Assembly: GCA_947628195.1 (NCBI GenBank)
Contig: CANQZB010000070.1
Span: 1 to 5,319 of the forward strand
Direction of reading: 5' to 3'
Source of the DNA: an uncultured Clostridia bacterium
GTDB taxonomy: Bacteria > Bacillota > Clostridia > Christensenellales > UBA1242
DNA: 5,319 bases
Below, in pieces: positions 1 through 5,319 of this stretch (positions are counted from its first letter, which is position 1; each line of letters starts with the position of its first letter). The position numbers and the translations under genes are program-made. The notes below the pieces were generated by a model that worked only from the letters and a program-made list of their open reading frames with translations, searched no databases and had not been told where the DNA came from.

Positions 1-815
1 ATATATGCCCGGCAGATAGGTTAATGCATGAAATTCGTGAAAAATATAGTTTGCAAAACAATTTAAAATTACTTGCTTCTTCCATCGCGTGCAAAAAGCT
101 TGCAAGCGGGGCAAACACTGTTCTTGTTGATATAAAATACGGGGTTGCTTCTTATGTTCAAACATATGAATCTGCTTTAAAATTGGCTAGCAATTTAAAA
201 TACATTTTTAGAAAAAATCATGTTAAGTGCATCATATTTATAACGCGAACTTTGCACACTGTTGGAGAAGGCATTGGGAACGCCATTGAAGTTGCTGAGG
301 CCATTGATGTTTTGCGTGGCAAAAAATGTTTGTTAAGAGATATGGCTGTTATGCAAGCGTATGAAATGATAAGAAGCGCCAACAAGCACATTTCAAAACA
401 AGATTTATTAGACATGATAAACGCAGTGCTCGACACTGGCGAGGCATACAAAAAGTTTTTGCAAATTGTGGAATATCAACACGGGGATGTTTCTGCAATT
501 GAAAATAATAGAGTGTTTACTCCACAAAAATCGATTGCTTTTAAAGCCACAAAAAACGGATATGTTTATAATATTGATATTGATAATTTGGGTGAAATTG
601 TTAGCATTGTTTGCAAACTTACAAATGACAATAGCACTGCCATAAAAGTTCAAGTTAAAACGGGCGATTATGTACACGCGGGCGATACTATGCTTACAAT
701 TTATTGTCAGGATAAAAAATATTTAACTGCTTTTAACGATTACATTTTGCACAGCATAAATTTAACCACAGTTAAAATTGAAGATGAGCCATTGGTTAGA
801 AGGGTTATTAGATAA
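1..815 (+). CDS. Pyrimidine-nucleoside / thymidine phosphorylase, C-terminal part (5' end outside window)
   Basis: A cytosolic salvage enzyme of this family splits pyrimidine (deoxy)nucleosides with phosphate into base and (deoxy)ribose-1-phosphate. The reading frame is open from base 3, ahead of the first ATG at 24, and those upstream codons (ICPADRL) already fit the family, so the gene starts outside the window. About 270 residues are visible; against E. coli DeoA roughly 160 are missing, including the glycine-rich phosphate loop. Counting from base 3, R12, S27 and K31 match DeoA R171, S186 and K190 with identical spacing. GIGNAIEV follows (DeoA GNAVEV), and a C-terminal beta domain ends in GDYVHAGDTMLTIY. 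Oddities: the usual DVTATVDS after the arginine reads EKYSLQNN, the GSGAF loop reads GVASY, and the Gly-rich GGGR of the last domain is absent. Family assignment is firm; substrate (thymidine, uridine or other) is open, so no symbol is given. It ends in TAA overlapping tsaE. Confidence 0.88.
   Translation, partial: ICPADRLMHEIREKYSLQNNLKLLASSIACKKLASGANTVLVDIKYGVASYVQTYESALKLASNLKYIFRKNHVKCIIFITRTLHTVGEGIGNAIEVAEAIDVLRGKKCLLRDMAVMQAYEMIRSANKHISKQDLLDMINAVLDTGEAYKKFLQIVEYQHGDVSAIENNRVFTPQKSIAFKATKNGYVYNIDIDNLGEIVSIVCKLTNDNSTAIKVQVKTGDYVHAGDTMLTIYCQDKKYLTAFNDYILHSINLTTVKIEDEPLVRRVIR
798..804 (+). promoter_or_regulatory. Probable ribosome binding site of tsaE
   Basis: AGAAGGG lies inside the end of the phosphorylase gene, 10 bases before the tsaE ATG at 815. 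This is a slightly long but usable Shine-Dalgarno spacing. Together with the one-base TAATG overlap it suggests that tsaE is translated from the same message by reinitiation. Confidence 0.5.
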
Positions 816-1222
816 TGAAATTTATTGTTAAATCGCTTGAAGAAACCAAAAAAATTGCAGTAAATTTTGCCAAAGAAATTAAGGCTGGAGATGTTGTAAT
901 TTTAAATGGAGATCTTGGAGCGGGCAAAACTACTTTTACGCAATTTGTTTTGCATTATTTAGGTGTTAAAGATGTTGTTAATAGCCCAACATTTTCAATA
1001 ATAAAAAGTTATAACGGCAAGTTTAAATTTTATCACATAGATGCATACAGAATTAATTTGGATGAGGCGATTGAATCAGGCTTTGATGAAATTTTAAACG
1101 AGGCAAACGCTGTGTTTTTTATAGAGTGGGCAGAAAATATTTCGGCGCTTATTCCTGTTACACATAAAACCATTAATATAAAATTTGTAAACGATACAAC
1201 GCGTGAAATAAGCATCAATTAA
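815..1222 (+). CDS. tsaE: tRNA threonylcarbamoyladenosine biosynthesis ATPase TsaE
   Basis: TsaE is the small ATPase that works with TsaB and TsaD to place the threonylcarbamoyl group on A37 of tRNAs reading ANN codons; it is thought to reset the complex by ATP hydrolysis. The 135 residues are within the usual size of the family (about 135-160). Visible motifs, in order: Walker A GDLGAGKTT (residues 32-40), SPTF (57-60) of the switch-like region, YHIDAYR (73-79) with the conserved aspartate D76, and FIEWAENI (102-109) with the conserved E104-W105 pair. There is no signal peptide or membrane segment, so it should be cytosolic. Its ATG shares one base with the TAA of the upstream phosphorylase, and tsaB-rimI begins 7 bases after its stop, so the three genes look co-transcribed. 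Nothing appears to be missing or broken. Confidence 0.96.
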   Translation: MKFIVKSLEETKKIAVNFAKEIKAGDVVILNGDLGAGKTTFTQFVLHYLGVKDVVNSPTFSIIKSYNGKFKFYHIDAYRINLDEAIESGFDEILNEANAVFFIEWAENISALIPVTHKTINIKFVNDTTREISIN

Positions 1223-1227
1223 GGTGG
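1221..1227 (+). promoter_or_regulatory. Ribosome binding site deciding the tsaB-rimI start
   Basis: AAGGTGG, one mismatch from AAGGAGG, starts in the tsaE stop codon and sits just before ATG 1230. An in-frame GTG at 1224 lies inside this motif and so could not use it. That favours ATG 1230, which also gives the typical TsaB beginning (MNRLILNTS). The spacing is short: 5 bases from the end of AAGG to the ATG. Confidence 0.65.
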
Positions 1228-1229
1228 GT

Positions 1230-2270
1230 ATGAATCGTTTGATATTAAACACTTCTAATAGCGATTTAACCATTTTGTTAGATAAAAATGGTAAACTTTT
1301 TTCGTGCATATTAAACTCAAAATCTCATCATAATGAAACCATGTTAACAGCTATTGATGAATTGCTAAAACAGCACAAACTAGAGATAAGCAAAATAGAT
1401 GAATTTGGCATAGTAACTGGGCCTGGTTCTTTTACGGGAATTAGAGTGGGAATTGCAACTGTTAAGGCTTTTAGAGATGCGCTAAATGCAAAAGCAAAAG
1501 GCATTAATAATTTGGACTTGTTATTTAACTTGTCAGTGAGCCAAAATAAAAAAATTGATACTGTAGCAATAAAGGGCAGTGAAGATAGTTATTTTACTGC
1601 AAAAAAAATAAATAATGTTGTATATAAATTTGAAAGAAATTTAACAAAATCCGAACTAATTAATTTAACAGAAAATCCAATAGGTATGTATGCAGAAGGC
1701 GGAATTGAAAACGCATTTATCGTTAAATATGATGCGCAAATAATGCTTAAAACATATATAGATAGTGTCGATTTCACTTTAACGCCTGTGTATTATCAAT
1801 TATCACAAGCGGAAAGAGAAAAACTAAAAAAGGGCAAAATAGAAATTAAAAATTTTGTTAAAGCGGATACTGAAAAAGTAACAGAAATTGAACAAAATTC
1901 CATTGCCGTTAATACGCTATCAAAAGATGAAATTTTAAAAATTATAAGCGATAAAAACTATAAAATTTTTGTCTGCAAATTTGATAATGTTGTGGTGGGT
2001 TTTGTAATTGTGCAAATCACTGACGAAGTGAACATTGTAAGCATTGCTGTTGAAAAAGATTTTAGAAATTTTGGCATTGGAACTAGGTTAATAAAAGAGG
2101 TTGAAAATTTTACAAAAAGAAAGAAATTTTCCACCATAAGTTTGGAGGTTAGCGAAAGCAACATAACCGCATATTTGCTTTATAAAAAATGCGGGTTTGT
2201 TGTAAGGCGAACACGTAAAAATTATTATGCCGATAACAGTAATTGTTTTGAAATGATAAAAAATGTTTAG
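1230..2270 (+). CDS. TsaB-RimI fusion: t6A dimerization subunit TsaB joined to GNAT N-terminal acetyltransferase RimI
   Basis: This is a 346-residue two-domain protein. Residues 1-198 are TsaB, the inactive Kae1-like partner that pairs with TsaD in t6A synthesis. They show ILNTS at the start, the hallmark GPGSFTGIRVGIATVKAF (64-81), and the closing PVYYQLSQAE (186-195). Residues about 205-346 are a GNAT acetyltransferase of the RimI type, which acetylates the N terminus of ribosomal protein S18 and of other proteins. They show IAVEKDFRNFGIGTRL (272-287) with the acetyl-CoA loop R279-x-x-G-x-G, then LEVSESN (305-311) and LLYKKCGF (316-323). E306 and Y318 have the same spacing as E. coli RimI E103 and Y115. 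The junction is a lysine-rich linker near 196-206. The usual TsaB DTS motif reads NTS (N7). The frame is uninterrupted, so this is a real fusion. GTG 1224 is the alternative start. tsaD is not downstream. Confidence 0.93.
   Translation: MNRLILNTSNSDLTILLDKNGKLFSCILNSKSHHNETMLTAIDELLKQHKLEISKIDEFGIVTGPGSFTGIRVGIATVKAFRDALNAKAKGINNLDLLFNLSVSQNKKIDTVAIKGSEDSYFTAKKINNVVYKFERNLTKSELINLTENPIGMYAEGGIENAFIVKYDAQIMLKTYIDSVDFTLTPVYYQLSQAEREKLKKGKIEIKNFVKADTEKVTEIEQNSIAVNTLSKDEILKIISDKNYKIFVCKFDNVVVGFVIVQITDEVNIVSIAVEKDFRNFGIGTRLIKEVENFTKRKKFSTISLEVSESNITAYLLYKKCGFVVRRTRKNYYADNSNCFEMIKNV
2267..2270. other. Tail-to-tail stop codon overlap of tsaB-rimI and murF-like gene
   Basis: The plus-strand TAG (2268-2270) and the minus-strand TAA (2269-2267) interlock, so the two genes share four bases. 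No stem-loop followed by a T-run is visible on either side. Any terminator for either unit must lie inside the opposite gene, or transcription runs through as antisense. Confidence 0.9.
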
Positions 2271-3757
2271 TTGTAATCATCGGGTAAATCATTTAACAAA
2301 AGTAAGTTATCATTTTTCTTTAAAAGTTTAAAGTGAACTTTGGCATCGTCCAAAGTTTTTTCTATGTAAATCACCGCTTTATGTTCAACACTGTTTAATC
2401 CAGCTAAAATTGCATTTTTGTTATGCTCGCCAACCACAATCACATAATTGCAAAATTTTAGCATCGTGCCAAGTTTAAAATTTAAATAAAATTCATTTTT
2501 GCCACCTTCAATAATGCCTGGCGTTACAACCATCTTTTTGTTTGGCAAAGCGGATAAAACTTTTAATGCCTGATAAGCGCTGGATAGCGAACAGTTGTAA
2601 CTATCATCTAAAATGTTTATGTGCGTTTTAATTAATTCCAATCTGTGCGGTGTAAATTGCAAATTTTTAATGGTGTTTAAAATGTTATTGTCATCCACTT
2701 TTAAATAAACTGCCAGGGCAGAGGCCAAACATATGTTTAAAACATTGTGCTCGCCTAACAATTTTGTGGAAAGGTTGTAGGATTTGCTGTTTAAATGCAA
2801 ATTAAAATTTGTTTGATAGTCAACAATTTTTACATCATCGGCGTAAACATATGCATAATTATAAATTGATGCAGAAAGTTTATTTCCGGTGTAATCATTT
2901 AGCATTCGAAAGGTGTAAAGATTGTCAATGTTAAAAACGCACGTTTTGAATTCTAAATAATCACTCAATTCCTTTTTTGTGTTGTAAATATTTTCAATTG
3001 TTTTAAAACTTTCAAGATGCTGTGGGCTAACTGTTGTTACAATACCATAATCTGCACCAAAAATTTCACACAAAGTTTTTACATCGTCTTTTTTTCTTGC
3101 GCCATATTCCAAAATAATGTAATCAACCATTAAATTGTTTTCGTTTAAAAATTTGCTTATGCCAAGTGGCGTGTTGTAACTTTTGGGCGTTACCAAAACT
3201 TTGTATTTTGTTTTTAACATTTCAAACAAAATGTTTTTAACACTTGTTTTGCCGTTACTACCTGTTATGGCAATAATTTTTGCTGGCGAGTTTTTAAGTT
3301 TTTCTTGCGCCATTTTTATAAATTTACGATTTTTTATTTTGTCATAAATGTTTACAAAATTTGCCACAACTGGCAAAAACAACATTATAATTGTGGAAAT
3401 AATCGCACCATAAACAAAGAGTGAACAAACAAACAAGACTAATATAGATATAACATATAAGCGTTTTAATTTTGCAGTGTAGTTAATTGGCGTTTTGTTT
3501 TGTTTTATTAAAGTTAAATGAAATATTATGCTTATTAATGTAACAACGCTTGTTAAAAATATGTTTAAAAAATTGTTGTCGTATATAATGTTTATAACTA
3601 GCATTAAAACCGCAAACAAAACAAACCAAAATTTTAATTTAAAAAATTTGAAATATCTGCTGGATTGATAATCCTTTAATTGAAAGATGTGCAAATATTT
3701 TTCAATTAAAATTGAATTTAATAAGAATATAAAAAAGTTAATTAAACTTATAATCAT
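2267..3757 (-). CDS. Membrane-anchored MurF-type Mur ligase (UDP-MurNAc-tripeptide--D-Ala-D-Ala ligase family)
   Basis: MurF joins D-Ala-D-Ala to the stem tripeptide of the soluble peptidoglycan precursor using ATP. In this 496-residue protein, residues 1-137 hold about five hydrophobic segments (near 1-19, 43-59, 63-85, 101-116, 118-137) around a loop YLHIFQLKDYQSSRYFKFF (21-39). The Mur ligase core follows: P-loop ITGSNGKTSVKN (164-175), SYNTPLGIS (193-201), the acidic ILEYGARKKDD (215-225), TTVSPQHLESF (241-251), LGEHNVLNICLASALA (334-349), then PHRLELI (370-376) and ILDDSYNCS (382-390) opening the C-terminal domain. The last two pairs are typical of MurF. The normal soluble N-terminal UDP-binding domain of MurF is not visible and the membrane part stands in its place. 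The start overlaps the hydrolase stop (ATGA) with no clear Shine-Dalgarno, so coupled translation is likely. Ddl, which makes its dipeptide, is encoded nearby. MurF activity is inferred from motifs and context; a different ligase role, for example on a lipid-linked substrate, is possible. Confidence 0.87.
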   Translation of the reverse strand: MIISLINFFIFLLNSILIEKYLHIFQLKDYQSSRYFKFFKLKFWFVLFAVLMLVINIIYDNNFLNIFLTSVVTLISIIFHLTLIKQNKTPINYTAKLKRLYVISILVLFVCSLFVYGAIISTIIMLFLPVVANFVNIYDKIKNRKFIKMAQEKLKNSPAKIIAITGSNGKTSVKNILFEMLKTKYKVLVTPKSYNTPLGISKFLNENNLMVDYIILEYGARKKDDVKTLCEIFGADYGIVTTVSPQHLESFKTIENIYNTKKELSDYLEFKTCVFNIDNLYTFRMLNDYTGNKLSASIYNYAYVYADDVKIVDYQTNFNLHLNSKSYNLSTKLLGEHNVLNICLASALAVYLKVDDNNILNTIKNLQFTPHRLELIKTHINILDDSYNCSLSSAYQALKVLSALPNKKMVVTPGIIEGGKNEFYLNFKLGTMLKFCNYVIVVGEHNKNAILAGLNSVEHKAVIYIEKTLDDAKVHFKLLKKNDNLLLLNDLPDDYN

Positions 3758-4461
3758 TTTAAAAATTCAACCACCGCATTGTTAAACAACGCACTTTGTT
3801 TTAAATATGCAAAATGGTCGCTATCCGTTACAATTAGCCTTGCGTTGTTTTGCTTTTTTAACCTTTTTGCAATCCACAATTTTGTTTCAAAATCTCGCTT
3901 GCCCCAAAACAAAAGCATAGGGCAGTTAAAGCGCATTATGTTTTTGTAATTTGTATTTACAACATTCTTAAAAGTTTGTTTGTTTACATAAGGCAAATTT
4001 TTATAGTCCGCGGATGCAATATTGTTAAATAAATATTTAAATTTTTTGTTAGATAATAAAATTTTATTGTTGTATTGTTGGATACGCTTAAAAATGTTAT
4101 TTTTTTTAGGCCCAGCGCCACCAGTTACAACAATTTTTGTAATTTTAATTTTTTGTTTTAATAGGCAAGCAATTCTAAAACCAAAACTATGGCAAACAAC
4201 AACAACTTCATTAATGTTGTGCGCTTTTAAAATGGAAAAAACAAGTTCACAATAAATGTCGTTATCCCAAACCATATTTGTTTTAAAAATTGTTGGCATA
4301 GTGATTGTGATAATGTTAAATTTTTGTTTTAACAAATTGATAGTTTGTGTAAACGAAAATTTATTACCTCCCCAACCATGCAAAAACAAAATTGTTTGTG
4401 TAGTGTCTGTTTTTTTGTAAAAATCATAATCCACAACTTCGCTGTTAAATAAAAAATTCAT
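3754..4461 (-). CDS. Alpha/beta hydrolase of unknown substrate, coupled to the MurF-type gene
   Basis: This is a 235-residue single-domain alpha/beta-fold hydrolase without signal peptide or membrane segment, so probably cytosolic or loosely bound to the membrane. The oxyanion-hole stretch LFLHGWGGNKFSF spans residues 25-37. The nucleophile elbow VCHSFGFRIA (89-98) places the serine at S92. The likely acid is D190 in LLFWGKRDFETK, and the histidine is H216 in TDSDHFAYL. All three triad positions are therefore filled in the canonical order. The first glycine of the usual G-x-S-x-G elbow is cysteine (C90). A lysine-rich cap region (about 116-145) follows the sixth strand. ATG 4461 is the first gene codon after the divergent AT-rich gap; no Shine-Dalgarno is seen. 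The TGA stop overlaps the start of the Mur ligase gene by four bases. The context suggests a role linked to wall precursor metabolism, but the substrate cannot be read from the sequence. Confidence 0.85.
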   Translation of the reverse strand: MNFLFNSEVVDYDFYKKTDTTQTILFLHGWGGNKFSFTQTINLLKQKFNIITITMPTIFKTNMVWDNDIYCELVFSILKAHNINEVVVVCHSFGFRIACLLKQKIKITKIVVTGGAGPKKNNIFKRIQQYNNKILLSNKKFKYLFNNIASADYKNLPYVNKQTFKNVVNTNYKNIMRFNCPMLLFWGKRDFETKLWIAKRLKKQNNARLIVTDSDHFAYLKQSALFNNAVVEFLK

Positions 4462-4528
4462 AACTAAATATATGTAATAATTTGTAGAATAATGTAAAAT
4501 TTTAAATTAAATTTTCATAAATAATGTT
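4462..4528. promoter_or_regulatory. Divergent intergenic region, presumed to hold both promoters (hydrolase-murF and ddl)
   Basis: This 67-base gap separates the start codons of two divergent units and contains very few G or C. On the plus strand, TAGAAT (4485-4490) and TAAAAT (4495-4500) each differ from the TATAAT consensus by one base. On the minus strand, TAAAAT reads from 4504 to 4499 and TATATT from 4472 to 4467. No good TTGACA-like -35 element stands at the right distance from any of them, and neither start codon has a clear Shine-Dalgarno. Promoter presence is inferred mainly from the divergent layout, because AT-rich DNA gives such hexamers by chance. Confidence 0.4.
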
Positions 4529-5319
4529 ATGAAAAAATTATGTGTTGTTTTTGGTGGGGCTAGCACCGAGCATGATATATCAATTATAACAGGCATGCAG
4601 TTAGCAAAAAATTTAAAGCAAAAATATGATTTAGTTAAAATCTATTTTGGACTGGATAACAAATTTTATTTGTCAGATAAGGCGGAAGATATTGCCTTTT
4701 TTAAAGATAAGCAAAAGTTAAATTTAAAGCCGTTAATTTTTTATGATGGTGCGGTGTATTTAGAGCATAAATTTAAAAAACTTTTTGATGTTGAATGCGT
4801 TATAAATTGTTGTCATGGCGGACTGGGGGAAAACGGGGATTTATCCGCATATTTTAACCTTAACAAAATTAAATGCACTTCCGCCTCCGCGCTTGCCGCG
4901 CACATTGCGATGGATAAACACCTTGCAAAAGAACTTTTAAATGGTGTCGTGCCCACAATTAAGGGAATGTTGGTTACTCGCAATAATTTGGAGGATGCAA
5001 CAAAAGTTATTAACAAAAAGTTTAGTAAAAACCTTATTGTTAAGCCAAATTCGCTAGGCTCAAGCATTGGGGTAAAGGCATGCGATAAATCCAATTACAT
5101 AGAACAAATAAATGCCATTTTTGAACTTAACGATAATGCCCTTGTTGAAGAGCGTGTGGTGGACATTTTGGAGTATAATCAAGCCTGCTTTAAGGATGGC
5201 GAAAATTTGGTGCTTAGCGTTATAGAAAACCCATTAACAAAATCTAACTACCTAACTTTTGAAGATAAATACATGCACAAATCCGGCAAGGGTGAGGACC
5301 GCATTATCCCTGCCGAAAT
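4529..5319 (+). CDS. ddl: D-alanine--D-alanine ligase, N-terminal three quarters (3' end outside window)
   Basis: Ddl joins two D-alanines with ATP in the cytosol to supply the dipeptide used by MurF. The frame is open from ATG 4529 to the window edge (263 residues); by comparison with the family about 80 are missing, including the arginine and the metal-binding acid/asparagine residues near the end. Visible motifs: VVFGGASTEHDIS (6-18), where E14 matches DdlB E15; CHGGLGENG (95-103); SASALAAHIAMDK (118-130); VKPNSLGSSIGV (171-182), with the nucleotide-binding lysine K172 and the GSS serines; and the active-site loop pair K247-Y248 (DdlB K215-Y216). Oddity: the family's G-R-E segment after the glutamates (VEERVVDILEYNQ, 206-218) is replaced by ILE. 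An ATG at 4524 is out of frame and stops after two codons. Expression is divergent from the hydrolase-murF pair. Confidence 0.93.
   Translation, partial: MKKLCVVFGGASTEHDISIITGMQLAKNLKQKYDLVKIYFGLDNKFYLSDKAEDIAFFKDKQKLNLKPLIFYDGAVYLEHKFKKLFDVECVINCCHGGLGENGDLSAYFNLNKIKCTSASALAAHIAMDKHLAKELLNGVVPTIKGMLVTRNNLEDATKVINKKFSKNLIVKPNSLGSSIGVKACDKSNYIEQINAIFELNDNALVEERVVDILEYNQACFKDGENLVLSVIENPLTKSNYLTFEDKYMHKSGKGEDRIIPAE

Noticed and set aside
24..26. ATG 24 as the true start of the phosphorylase gene
   Set aside because: The frame stays open to the window edge, the codons before it match the family (PAD motif), and the N-terminal domain would be missing.
408..677. Minus-strand open frame of 89 codons opposite the phosphorylase gene
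   Set aside because: It is antisense to conserved coding sequence, and its hydrophobic, Asn/Ile-rich translation is what AT-rich antisense frames give.
1224..1229. GTG at 1224 as the start of tsaB-rimI
   Set aside because: It lies within the Shine-Dalgarno-like AAGGTGG and only adds two residues before the standard TsaB beginning at ATG 1230.
1094..1309. Minus-strand open frame spanning the tsaE/tsaB junction
   Set aside because: It overlaps two certain genes, with no start signal and no family match.
4022..4255. Plus-strand open frame of 77 codons opposite the hydrolase gene
   Set aside because: It is entirely antisense to a well-supported hydrolase with a full triad, has no family resemblance and no ribosome binding site.
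4496..4515. Seven-base inverted repeat AAAATTT / AAATTTT as an operator or terminator
   Set aside because: It is made only of A and T in a nearly pure AT gap, so it is expected by chance; it has no stable stem and no T-run that would fit a terminator.
4524..4532. ATG 4524 as an upstream peptide or alternative ddl start
   Set aside because: It is out of frame and stops after two codons (ATG TTA TGA). The overlap with the real start could affect initiation but nothing supports it.
4813..5094. Minus-strand open frame of 93 codons opposite ddl
   Set aside because: It lies across the conserved core of Ddl and arises from the locally G+C-rich codons; its protein shows no recognisable motif.

Overview
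The window is about 30% G+C by eye and almost fully coding, with six protein genes and one short intergenic gap. It most likely comes from a low-GC Gram-positive bacterium (Bacillota, Clostridia-like, possibly an uncultured lineage). The pointers are the AT-rich codon choice, a tsaE-tsaB order next to nucleoside salvage, and a peptidoglycan precursor cluster. TGA ends the hydrolase gene and tryptophans are TGG, so the standard bacterial code 11 fits and a Mycoplasma-type code does not. The lineage is inferred and cannot be settled from this sequence.

Left half, plus strand (1-2270). The 3' part of a pyrimidine-nucleoside/thymidine phosphorylase gene overlaps tsaE by one base (TAATG). Next, after 7 bases, comes a fused tsaB-rimI gene. 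The first acts in nucleoside salvage. TsaE and TsaB belong to the machinery that makes threonylcarbamoyladenosine at position 37 of ANN-decoding tRNAs. RimI is a protein N-terminal acetyltransferase. The partner genes tsaC and tsaD are not in the window.

Middle, minus strand (2267-4461). An alpha/beta hydrolase gene (4461 to 3754) overlaps by 4 bases (ATGA) the gene for a membrane-anchored MurF-type ligase (3757 to 2267). In this ligase about five hydrophobic segments precede the ATP-binding Mur ligase core, in place of the usual N-terminal UDP-binding domain. Its stop codon overlaps the stop of tsaB-rimI by 4 bases, tail to tail.

Right end, plus strand (4529-5319). The 5' three quarters of a D-alanine--D-alanine ligase gene (ddl) diverges from the hydrolase gene across a 67-base, nearly pure AT gap that must hold both promoters if each unit has its own. 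Ddl makes the D-Ala-D-Ala dipeptide that a MurF enzyme adds to the peptidoglycan stem peptide, so this part is a small cell-wall precursor locus.

I see no RNA gene, mobile element, CRISPR array or convincing repeat. The most unusual items are the membrane-anchored MurF with its coupled hydrolase, the TsaB-RimI fusion, and the divergence of the phosphorylase. Nothing here amounts to a clearly new system.
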